A stretch of 64,000 nt of DNA, from positions 1 through 64,000 of the forward strand of contig NZ_BAIV01000026.1 in NCBI RefSeq assembly GCF_000517545.1, in the 5' to 3' direction. The position numbers were made by a program, and so were the translations under genes. The DNA is from Bacteroides reticulotermitis JCM 10512. Its GTDB lineage: Bacteria > Bacteroidota > Bacteroidia > Bacteroidales > Bacteroidaceae. Position 1 is the first letter of the stretch; each line of letters begins with the position of its first letter. The notes below the pieces were generated by a model. It was not told where the DNA came from and searched no databases. It saw only the letters and a list, made by a program, of their open reading frames with translations. Positions 9,698 to 17,631 of the stretch are shown here, piece after piece.

Positions 9698-10615
9698 ATG
9701 CCTTTAAACTTACCCGATAGACTCCCTGCGATAGAGCTGCTAAAGGAAGAAAATATCTTTGTAATAGACGCCTCACGCGCCACACAACAGGATATTCGTC
9801 CCTTACGGATTGTGATATTGAATCTGATGCCGCTCAAGATTACCACGGAAACAGATTTAATCCGTTTGTTATCAAATAGCCCTTTGCAGGTAGAAATGTC
9901 GTTTATGAAGATAAAGAGCCATACTTCTAAAAATACACCGGTTGAACATATGCAGGCTTTCTATACTGATTTTGAGGAGATGAGAGACGAGAAATATGAC
10001 GGGATGATTGTCACCGGTGCACCTGTGGAGCAATTCGATTTCGAAGAGGTTTCCTATTGGGATGAGGTTACCGAAATCTTTGATTGGGCACGTACCCACG
10101 TCACATCTACCTTATATATATGCTGGGCAGCCCAAGCCGGACTGTATCATCATTACGGAATACCTAAATACCCCTTGGAGAAAAAGATGTTTGGCATCTT
10201 CGAACATCGGGCTTTAGAACCTTTGCATGCTATCTTTCGCGGTTTCGACGATTGCTTCTATGTACCTCATAGCCGCCATACCGAATTGCGCCGGGAAGAT
10301 ATCCTAAAGAATCCGGAGCTGACTTTATTGTCCGAATCAAAGGAAGCGGGCGTTTATATGGTAATGGCTCGTGGAGGTCGTGAGTTCTTCGTGACCGGCC
10401 ATTCGGAGTATTCGCCTTTGACGTTGGATTCGGAATATCAGCGAGACTTGGAAAGAGGATTGGAAATCGAACTCCCCCGGAACTATTACCTGGATGATGA
10501 TCCCGAGAAAGGACCGGTCGTACGTTGGCGTGCCCACGCTAATTTGCTTTTTTCCAACTGGCTGAACTACTTTGTATACCAAGAAACTCCGTTTAATATT
10601 AACGATATTCAATGA
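9698..10615 (+). CDS. metA: homoserine O-acyltransferase MetA, probably acetyl-CoA specific
   Basis: Activates homoserine for methionine synthesis by O-acylation in the cytosol. The 305-residue protein has the full MetA fold with the catalytic Cys142 (TSTLYICWAAQAG), His235 and Glu237 (FVTGHSEYS) at the numbering usual for the family. In well-studied MetA proteins residue 111 tracks acyl specificity: Glu in Bacillus enzymes that use acetyl-CoA, Gly in the E. coli succinyltransferase. Here residue 111 is Glu (TGAPVEQFDF), so an O-acetyltransferase is the better call despite the common annotation as succinyltransferase. That is an inference from one residue plus overall similarity to the Bacillus type. 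It overlaps the downstream U32 gene by four bases. Confidence 0.9.
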   Translation: MPLNLPDRLPAIELLKEENIFVIDASRATQQDIRPLRIVILNLMPLKITTETDLIRLLSNSPLQVEMSFMKIKSHTSKNTPVEHMQAFYTDFEEMRDEKYDGMIVTGAPVEQFDFEEVSYWDEVTEIFDWARTHVTSTLYICWAAQAGLYHHYGIPKYPLEKKMFGIFEHRALEPLHAIFRGFDDCFYVPHSRHTELRREDILKNPELTLLSESKEAGVYMVMARGGREFFVTGHSEYSPLTLDSEYQRDLERGLEIELPRNYYLDDDPEKGPVVRWRAHANLLFSNWLNYFVYQETPFNINDIQ

Positions 10616-12438
10616 TCAAACAGCGTAAAATAGAACTTCTTGCTCCGGCAAAAAACTTGGAGTGCGGTATGGAAGCCATAAACCATGGAGCCGATGCAGT
10701 ATATATCGGTGCTCCGAAGTTTGGGGCTCGTGCGGCGGCTGTAAATTCATTGGAAGATATTGAGGCATTGGTGAATTATGCCCATTTGTATAATGTTCGC
10801 ATCTACGTCACGGTCAACACCGTCCTGAAAGAAGAAGAGCTGAAAGAAACGGAGGAGATGATCCACGCTTTGCATCGGGTCGGAGTAGACGCGCTCATTG
10901 TGCAAGACATGGGAATCACGAAACTGAATCTTCCGCCTATCCCGCTTCATGCCAGCACGCAGATGGATAATCGCACCCCCGAGCGGGTTAAGTTTCTGAG
11001 CGAAGCCGGATTCAAACAAGTCGTCTTAGCCCGGGAACTCTCTTTGCGTGAAATAGCCAAGATACATCAAACCTGTCCGGATGTGCCACTGGAAGTATTT
11101 GTTCATGGCGCCTTGTGCGTTAGCTATAGCGGACAATGCTACGTAAGTCAGGCTTGTTTCGGCCGCAGTGCCAACCGGGGAGAATGTGCGCAATTCTGTC
11201 GTTTACCTTTTAGTATGGTTGATGCCGACGGTAAGGTCATTATAAAAGAGAAGCATCTCCTTTCGTTGAAGGATCTCAATCAGAGTGATGAGTTGGAACA
11301 ACTCTTGGATGCCGGCGCCTCTTCTCTTAAGATAGAGGGACGGTTGAAAGATGTCTCTTATGTGAAGAATGTAACCGCTGCCTATCGGCAGAAGCTAGAT
11401 GCTATTCTGGCACGTCGTCCCGAATATGTGCGTGCCTCCTCCGGGAAGAGCCGTTTCACATTCACCCCTCAATTGGATAAGAGTTTTAGTCGGGGTTTTA
11501 CCCATTACTTCCTGCATGGGCGTGACAACGGAGTTCACTCCTTCGATACGCCCAAATCGCTGGGTGAGGAGATGGGAACCATGAAAGAAGCACGTGGCAA
11601 TTACATCACCGTAGCCGGCGTGAAATCATTCAATAACGGAGATGGTGTATGCTATATTGATGAACAAGGGCGATTGCAGGGATTCCGCATCAACCGGGTA
11701 GAAGCGAATAAGCTCTTTCCGCAAGAGATGCCCAAGATTAAGCCGCGCACGCCGCTGTATCGTAATTATGATCAGGAATTTGAGAAACTTCTTTCGCATA
11801 AGTCCGCAGAGCGTAAAATAAGCATTTCCGTTCGGTTGACTGAAAATGAGTCCGGTTTCTCACTATCGCTGACTGATGAAGACGGTAATAATGCGATCTT
11901 AGCGTTAGCTCGTGAAAAGGAGTTAGCTCGTACGCCGCAAACCGAGAACCTGAGGTCGCAACTACTTAAATTGGGAAACACTCCATTTGAAGCTCAAGAA
12001 GTGGAGATCGAATTTGCCGATAATTGGTTTCTGCCGGCATCTGTATTAGCGGATTTACGGCGGCAAGCTGTGGAAAAACTACTGTCCGTTCGCACCACGA
12101 ACTATCAACAGGAAGTAGCGGTGTGGAAACCAACAACGCATGCTTATCCGCAGACAGCACTGACCTATTTGGGGAATGTTATGAATACCCGGGCTGCCTC
12201 ATTCTATCAGGAGCACGGCGTACAGCAAATAGCACCGGCCTACGAGAAAGAACCGGTCAAAGATGCCGTACTGATGTTTTGTAAGCATTGCCTCCGCTAT
12301 AGCATGGGTTGGTGTCCGATTCATCAACGGGTACGTTCTCCGTACCGGGAGCCCTATTATCTACTATCTAATGACGGAAAACGTTTCCGTCTTGAGTTTG
12401 ATTGTAAAAACTGCCAAATGAAAGTAAAAACCGAGTAA
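10612..12438 (+). CDS. U32 family protein, probable 23S rRNA hydroxylation factor (RlhA-like)
   Basis: The 608-residue protein has an N-terminal TIM-barrel U32 domain (IELLAPAKNLECGMEAINHG, then GADAVYIGAPKFGAR) and the signature GALCVSYSGQCYVSQ followed by clustered cysteines (ACFGRSANRGECAQFCR, about 175-200), which bind an Fe-S cluster in this family. After about residue 300 it has the long C-terminal DUF3656-like region, ending in a second Cys group (MFCKHCLRYSMGWCP and CKNC). That architecture matches E. coli RlhA (YdcP), needed for hydroxylation of a 23S rRNA cytidine, rather than the short TrhP-type or true collagenases. Peptidase activity should not be assumed. It is coupled to metA upstream (ATGA overlap) and to the next gene downstream (TAATG overlap). 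Confidence 0.8.
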   Translation: MIKQRKIELLAPAKNLECGMEAINHGADAVYIGAPKFGARAAAVNSLEDIEALVNYAHLYNVRIYVTVNTVLKEEELKETEEMIHALHRVGVDALIVQDMGITKLNLPPIPLHASTQMDNRTPERVKFLSEAGFKQVVLARELSLREIAKIHQTCPDVPLEVFVHGALCVSYSGQCYVSQACFGRSANRGECAQFCRLPFSMVDADGKVIIKEKHLLSLKDLNQSDELEQLLDAGASSLKIEGRLKDVSYVKNVTAAYRQKLDAILARRPEYVRASSGKSRFTFTPQLDKSFSRGFTHYFLHGRDNGVHSFDTPKSLGEEMGTMKEARGNYITVAGVKSFNNGDGVCYIDEQGRLQGFRINRVEANKLFPQEMPKIKPRTPLYRNYDQEFEKLLSHKSAERKISISVRLTENESGFSLSLTDEDGNNAILALAREKELARTPQTENLRSQLLKLGNTPFEAQEVEIEFADNWFLPASVLADLRRQAVEKLLSVRTTNYQQEVAVWKPTTHAYPQTALTYLGNVMNTRAASFYQEHGVQQIAPAYEKEPVKDAVLMFCKHCLRYSMGWCPIHQRVRSPYREPYYLLSNDGKRFRLEFDCKNCQMKVKTE

Positions 12439-13475
12439 TGAAGAAATTCTCACTCAGAAGCATGTTGCGTGTTACAGCGTTTCGCAACGTAACCAGACAC
12501 GGTATCGGCAAACTTTCGCTTGCCTGGGTCGGATGCATGCTGATGAGTTTGACTCTTCTGTCAGGTTGTTATTACAAAGTGCCTGACTTAGAATCGGAAA
12601 AATACTCGCAAGACACCAAAGATTCGTTACGCTACTTGTATGAGCGGCATTATACGTTTGATACCAACCTCGAGGTAGTGAGCGATTCTGTCTCTTTGGA
12701 GTGCTTGCCCATTAAAGATACTTATATCCATTTGCATCGGGGCGATCGCGTTGTTGTTGCAGAGTTTGCCATTCACCCTGCCGATAGTGTGGATAGTGTT
12801 TGGGTGAAGTTGGCGCATGCGCAAGAAGAACAGGGCTGGTTGCGTGAGGTAGATCTGAAAACATCATTTGCTCCTACCGATAGCCTTTCGCAAGCTATTC
12901 ACTTCTTTAGTGATACGCACGCCTCCTATTTTGTCATTATATTCGCTCTATTCGTTGGTGCATATCTTTTTCGTGCATACCGTAAGAAGCAATTGCAAAT
13001 CGTCTATTTCAACGATATCGATAGCGTTTACCCGTTGTTTCTTTGTCTGCTGATGGCTTTCAGTGCGACTGTTTATGAAACCATGCAAGTCTTTGTACCG
13101 GATACGTGGGAGCATTTCTATTTCAATCCGACCCTGTCTCCTTTTAAAGTACCGTTTATTCTTTCCATATTTCTACTCAGCATCTGGCTTTTTCTAGTGG
13201 TAGTGCTGGCTGTCCTCGACGATTTGTTCCGGCAGTTGACTCCCGAGGCTGCGCTGACCTATCTGTTAGGACTCATGTCTTGCTGCATTTTCTGCTATTT
13301 CTTCTTTATTTTGACTACCCATTTCTATATCGGTTATATCTTTCTGGGGCTTTTCATGTCGATATTTGCCAAAAAAGTGCGTCGCAACGTACGGTATAAG
13401 TATCGCTGCGGACACTGTGGGCAACGGTTGAAAGAAAAAGGAGTTTGTCCGCATTGTGGGGCTATCAATGAATAA
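12438..13475 (+). CDS. membrane protein with extracytoplasmic SH3-like region and C-terminal zinc ribbon
   Basis: I do not recognise a named family. The 345-residue protein has a hydrophobic N-terminal stretch ending in LLSGCYYK, lipobox-like but about 40 residues in, so it may be either a membrane anchor or a lipoprotein signal with an overlong leader. Residues about 50-150 contain VSLECLPIKDTYIHLHRGDRVVVAEF and GWLREVDL, which look like a bacterial SH3 domain. About four membrane segments follow (near 160-178, 195-215, 235-265, 280-315), then a zinc ribbon CGHCGQRLKEKGVCPHCG at the cytosolic end. Its ATG overlaps the stop of the U32 gene, so it is coupled to it; the functional link is unknown. 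Confidence 0.7.
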   Translation: MKKFSLRSMLRVTAFRNVTRHGIGKLSLAWVGCMLMSLTLLSGCYYKVPDLESEKYSQDTKDSLRYLYERHYTFDTNLEVVSDSVSLECLPIKDTYIHLHRGDRVVVAEFAIHPADSVDSVWVKLAHAQEEQGWLREVDLKTSFAPTDSLSQAIHFFSDTHASYFVIIFALFVGAYLFRAYRKKQLQIVYFNDIDSVYPLFLCLLMAFSATVYETMQVFVPDTWEHFYFNPTLSPFKVPFILSIFLLSIWLFLVVVLAVLDDLFRQLTPEAALTYLLGLMSCCIFCYFFFILTTHFYIGYIFLGLFMSIFAKKVRRNVRYKYRCGHCGQRLKEKGVCPHCGAINE

Positions 13476-13548
13476 TTCCGGAACCTTCGGATTGCAGCAT
13501 TCACCTTTCATACCCCGTATACAGCCACCCTACACAAAGGTTGGTTTT

Positions 13549-13914
13549 TAGCTTTCAGCTTTCATTTTGTGAGATAACTTGCTGATATGCAATCCGATAA
13601 TCCTGAAGGCTAAGGCTGAAAGTAGTAACACTGCTTTCAGCTTGCGCAGACTCTAAACTTTTTGACTGGATTGCGAACTCCCGAAGCGGACAGCTTTAGG
13701 CCGGACCGGCGGACTCTGCTAATTTGAGTTGGCGATGTGTTTGGTTGCCGCATGGGAGCATAAATCAGGAGCTATATCAAGCGAACTTATTCCAAAATCT
13801 AAATCGGACTAATTTCTCCTAGAAGAGAAAACCTGAAAGCAATGAATGTAGCTGCTTTCAGGATAAAAGAGTTGTGTACTAGTTTATTACCTCCGATCCT
13901 GAAGGCTGAAAGCT
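13549..13914. repeat. CTGAAAGC-based inverted and direct repeats
   Basis: The word CTGAAAGC recurs in both orientations: around 13551-13564, 13601-13625, 13634-13641, 13832-13840, 13854-13862 and 13894-13913. Two pairs form perfect hairpins: GCTGAAAG (13615-13622) with CTTTCAGC (13634-13641), and CCTGAAAGC (13832-13840) with GCTTTCAGG (13854-13862). A direct repeat CCTGAAGGCT-A/G-A occurs at about 13602 and 13899. The region lies between convergent gene ends and has no credible gene. The function is unknown. Confidence 0.6.
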
Positions 13915-14103
13915 AAAATAGCAAACTTTTTTTCTTGCTGTTTGGGTCCGTAATTCCAGTGTGTTTCTTCTATTTGTTGTTTGATAAAACTAAGTTTGTG
14001 TGTAGCCCGAGATAAAAAGCGGGAAAGGTTAGCAATGAAAAAGAGAGGCAATATTTCCGTTATTCGTCAACTTTACCCGGACAGTTTTGCTGAGTCGTTG
14101 GAG

Positions 14104-14280
14104 TGTTTCAAAACAAGTATTCTTTTCATTCCAAACAAGTATTCTTATGCGTGCAAACAAGTAATGTTTCGGACTGGATGAAGCGGGCATCCGACTTTCT
14201 TCCCCCGGGCATTTGGCTGAAAGCCCCGGGCAATTGGGTTGCTTCCCCCGGGCATTTGAACGAAAGCCCCGGGCATTCGG
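14104..14280. repeat. 22-bp-period palindromic repeat array A
   Basis: Two linked blocks share a period close to 22 bp. In the first, AACAAGTA starts at 14112, 14134 and 14156. In the second, the palindrome CCCGGG followed by CA lies at 14204-14209, 14225-14230, 14247-14252 and 14268-14273 (centres 21, 22 and 21 bp apart), with alternating flanks TTCC and AAAG. A degenerate unit GCGGGCAT at 14183-14190 fills the step between them. The array lies between the ends of convergent genes (13475 and 14488). Short open frames across it are by-products of the repeats. Confidence 0.75.
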
Positions 14281-14487
14281 AAGCGGGCGAACGGTTGATT
14301 AATCCATGCACTCAACTCTTCTGTGGCAATAATGAATTTCGCCCCTCATCTATATTCAGGCTAAGCATAGGCCGGACTTAGGTGAGAGGCGAAATCAAAT
14401 CCGAAGTTACCGTTTACAAACTGCGTAATTTCTTTTTTGAAAGATAAAACTATTTTAGTGTCTACGCCGTTTCGATGACTTGTCACT

Positions 14488-16884
14488 TTAGAAACGACAG
14501 CGGAGATCTATACCGAACTGTGCCGGGCGTCCTTGTTGAGCAAACCCTTTGTTCATGGTTTCAAAGTAGAAAGCGTTGTAATCCTTATCGAGGAAGTTAC
14601 GTGTCCAGAAGCTGATCATCGCATCGCCTACTTCCAGGTTTACCCGTCCGTTCAAGGTTCCGTAGAATGCTTGGCTGGCATTATTCTGTTCAGTCCAGTA
14701 AATACGTCCCGCACCAACATAGTTAGCTTGGAAAACAACCCGGTCGAACAGCGAACGGGGGCTGCAAGTGATGGCATATTCTCCTCCGATATTCAGCGTG
14801 TGCTTGGGAACGAAAGGAACATAATTGCCATTATACGACGTGCCCAGCGTTTCGGCATCTTGCTTTTGGTTCGTTACATAGTCGGTAAACGTAGCATACG
14901 TATATCCGTAGCTTGCGTTCAGGCTTAGCGCGCTAGTCAGGCTCGCACGGAGAGATGCTTCAGCACCATAGCTGCGGCTTTTCCCCGCATTGACCGTAAT
15001 GCGTCCTAAACCACTTGGTGCAAACTGAGAAATCTGTTGGTCGCGTGTATCCATATAAAAGGCAGCAAGGTCCGCCCAAAGTTTACCTTCCCAAAGCGTG
15101 AGGTGGCTTCCCACTTCGTAGCTCCACGAATATTCAGGTTTGTATTGAGTAGCTTCTTTTATATCCGGTAGTTCTTTCTTCTGTTTTTCCAGCATGGCAC
15201 TGAAGGACGCGAAGTTCTTATCTTGAGCCAATGCGTCGAGTGCTGCGTTCTGCATACCTCCCTGCGCTATATCAGAAAACATTTGAATGTTATAACCTCC
15301 CGAACGGTGTCCTTTGGATACGGTTGCGTACACACTGTTTCCTTTATTCCATTCGTATTGCAGCGCGAACTTAGGCAGCAGTTGTAAGTAATCCGTCGAT
15401 ATCTTACCGACGAACGATGCCGGTGCTTCCAAGCCCTTACTGGTAATAGTCGGGCGAGGAGGAGGCATTATGGCAGAGAAGTCAAAATTCAACGGATCGG
15501 CAATCGAGTTATAATCCAATTTTATTTTCTCATACTCCAGGCGCAGCCCGACTGTTGCCGAGAGCCCTTCGATCAATAGATTGTTATAGGTCGATTGGTG
15601 ATAAACTGCTCCGTTTAAGATCGGAGTATCGAAACGACCACCTACCGATAAAGTCGAGTTGTTTACATCCATGCGAAGCTTGGGAGCTCCGGGGACGTTG
15701 CCTACCAGGTTTTCGAAGACATTATTCACATTGTCTTCAATCATAGTCTGCACTCCTTCCTGTCCGAATTGTACCGGGCCTGTAGTATGCAGCCATTGAT
15801 AGAAACCGGAAGCTCCGGTAGCCCATTGCCAGTTTCTGCCGGGCTTGGACTTGAACGTGACTTCTTCTGAAATGGTATTGCCCCTTTGTTTCTGCTCCAG
15901 TGTATAAATGTTCTTTTCCGTGAAATCCTGATCAAGGAACATCCGGTCGTTCAGGTTCTGATATCCGGTAACAGCGCTGAGGATAAAATTGCGCCCTTGG
16001 TACTCCAAGTTTACCCCGGCATTGAGCAAGCCTCGGCGGTAACTGCTCGGCTCGTTATACGAAATCTTGCCGATATATTCCGAGCGGGTTTCTTCCCCCT
16101 TCACGACACCGGTGTATTCGTAAGGATATCCACCCTGATCGTCATACTCATAACTTAAGGTCATGTCGACTTTCAGGTTGCTGGTAGGCATATAAATACC
16201 CCGGAAGCGTCCACCGCCGGCATTGCTCCGGTCTATTTTCCGGTTGTTAAGAGCCGAGTTCTCGAAGAATCCTCCCGTATGCTCGTAAAAGCCGCCGGTA
16301 GAGAATGCGAAAGTGTCCGATATGCGATGGTAATGCGTTAATGAAACATTGTAATTGTTGTAAGTGGCGGCTCCCATCCGGATGTCTGTGCCCTGATAGG
16401 TAAAGGGCGATTTGGTGTGAACCTTGATAAGCCCCCCCATGGTGTTGCGTCCGTATAGAGTTCCTTGCGGACCGCGGAGAATGTCGATACGTTCAATGTC
16501 GGCATAACTGAAATCGAAGGCCGACTTGTCGATATACGGAATATTGTCTACATAGAGTCCGACCGATGGCGTATTGATACGCGAACCGACGCCGCGAATG
16601 TACATCGAAGTCGTTAACTTAGAACCGTAATCCGGGATGAACAGATTGGGGATAAGCCCCGAGAGCGATTTGATCGAAGTCACCTGATTGGCTTGCATAT
16701 CTTTCTGAGACATGAGTGTTACCGACATGGGTTGTTCGCGTAGTTTCCGGTTTTCTTTGGGAGTAGCAATGATGACCACCTCTTCAATATCTACCACTTT
16801 GATAGAATCCTTTAGGTTATCTTCGGCCCATGCCGTTCCTGTTGTTAGAAAAGTGAGTGCTAAAAGTATACAATTCTTATTCAT
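14488..16884 (-). CDS. TonB-dependent outer-membrane receptor, probably iron-complex type
   Basis: A 798-residue outer-membrane transporter with a signal peptide (MNKNCILLALTFLTTGTAWA). The plug starts at once, with VEEVVIIATPKENRKLREQP as a possible TonB box region, and includes YIRGVGSRINTPSVGLYVD and ILRGPQGTLYGRNTMGG. The rest is a 22-strand barrel ending in aromatic FGIDLRCRF as usual. It lacks the N-terminal carboxypeptidase-regulatory-like domain of SusC proteins and has no SusD partner, so glycan uptake is unlikely; siderophore or another metal complex is more likely, but the substrate cannot be read. A LuxR-type regulator lies just upstream on the same strand and may control it. A TTACTTTG box at 16906-16913 could be its promoter. 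Confidence 0.85.
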   Translation of the reverse strand: MNKNCILLALTFLTTGTAWAEDNLKDSIKVVDIEEVVIIATPKENRKLREQPMSVTLMSQKDMQANQVTSIKSLSGLIPNLFIPDYGSKLTTSMYIRGVGSRINTPSVGLYVDNIPYIDKSAFDFSYADIERIDILRGPQGTLYGRNTMGGLIKVHTKSPFTYQGTDIRMGAATYNNYNVSLTHYHRISDTFAFSTGGFYEHTGGFFENSALNNRKIDRSNAGGGRFRGIYMPTSNLKVDMTLSYEYDDQGGYPYEYTGVVKGEETRSEYIGKISYNEPSSYRRGLLNAGVNLEYQGRNFILSAVTGYQNLNDRMFLDQDFTEKNIYTLEQKQRGNTISEEVTFKSKPGRNWQWATGASGFYQWLHTTGPVQFGQEGVQTMIEDNVNNVFENLVGNVPGAPKLRMDVNNSTLSVGGRFDTPILNGAVYHQSTYNNLLIEGLSATVGLRLEYEKIKLDYNSIADPLNFDFSAIMPPPRPTITSKGLEAPASFVGKISTDYLQLLPKFALQYEWNKGNSVYATVSKGHRSGGYNIQMFSDIAQGGMQNAALDALAQDKNFASFSAMLEKQKKELPDIKEATQYKPEYSWSYEVGSHLTLWEGKLWADLAAFYMDTRDQQISQFAPSGLGRITVNAGKSRSYGAEASLRASLTSALSLNASYGYTYATFTDYVTNQKQDAETLGTSYNGNYVPFVPKHTLNIGGEYAITCSPRSLFDRVVFQANYVGAGRIYWTEQNNASQAFYGTLNGRVNLEVGDAMISFWTRNFLDKDYNAFYFETMNKGFAQQGRPAQFGIDLRCRF

Positions 16885-16968
16885 TGACCATTATTTTGAT
16901 GGCTGCAAAGTAACGGCAATTTCCTTTACGGTGCAATCCTCATTTATTAGGATAAATTATTTTTTGCT

Positions 16969-17570
16969 TTAGATCCGGTCCGCTTCTATATAGCCGTTCA
17001 TTACGGCATAGATGGTTAGTCCCGAGACCGACTTAATGCCTAGCTTCTCCGTAATGTTCTTCCGATGCGTGATAACTGTTGTCAGGCTGATGTTGAGCTT
17101 GTCGGCAATCTCTTTGTTGATAAGCCCCTTAGTTATTAGTACCAATACCTCAATCTCGCGGGTGGAAAGTATATCCTGATGAGGGTGGTAGGCAGGGATA
17201 GGGGCATGCCCTTTACCGGATAGCCATCATGATGAGCGTGTTGGTGAAGCTTCAGGATATTCTTTACCAACATTTCTTCCGGTTCGTGAATGTTTAATAC
17301 ACGCACGCCCGAGAGCTGAAACTGCGGGCTGTCATTGGCTAGTACAATTGTTTTCCGGATACGTGGTAGAAAGAAAGCGGTGTGCTCTAGGTAGCTTTGC
17401 GCGGAAATAAAGTAATGAGCATACATATCCGGCGTGTCGTCCATTAACTCGCTGAAACGATGAAAAGTCCGAATCGTTGCCATGGGGATAATCCCTTCCA
17501 GAATTCCTTTCAGCCCGATGGCAGTTAGTGTATTCGGCTCTAGTATAGCTATTTCAGGTTTATTATTCAT
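16969..17570 (-). CDS. LuxR/NarL-type transcription regulator (frameshift)
   Basis: The N-terminal part (about residues 1-115, PEIAILEPNTLTAIGLKGIL) resembles a response-regulator receiver but lacks an obvious acidic phosphorylation pocket. The C-terminal part is a clear LuxR helix-turn-helix: STREIEVLVL, GLINKEIADKLNISLTTVITH and RKNITEKLGIKS. The open frame from 17570 runs out at 17136 because one base is missing near 17216 (CC on the plus strand where CCC is expected). With it restored the linker reads YPGKGHAPIPAYHPHQ and the protein is 200 residues, ending at 16969. It precedes the TonB receptor gene by 84 bases in the same direction, so regulation of iron or nutrient uptake is plausible but inferred. 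Confidence 0.8.
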
Positions 17571-17631
17571 TGTTTTGGGGAAGTAAGTTAAAATTCACTC
17601 CAATATCTTATAGGCTGTTTTTCGATGTTAC

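Noticed and set aside
14104-14280. Periodic repeats considered as a CRISPR array (also arrays B and C)
   Set aside because: Units are about 22 bp with no unique 30-bp spacers, repeats are degenerate, and there are no cas genes.
14103-14381. Open frame of 92 codons across array A (and one on the minus strand)
   Set aside because: Both frames consist largely of the 22-bp repeat units, with no start context or family resemblance.
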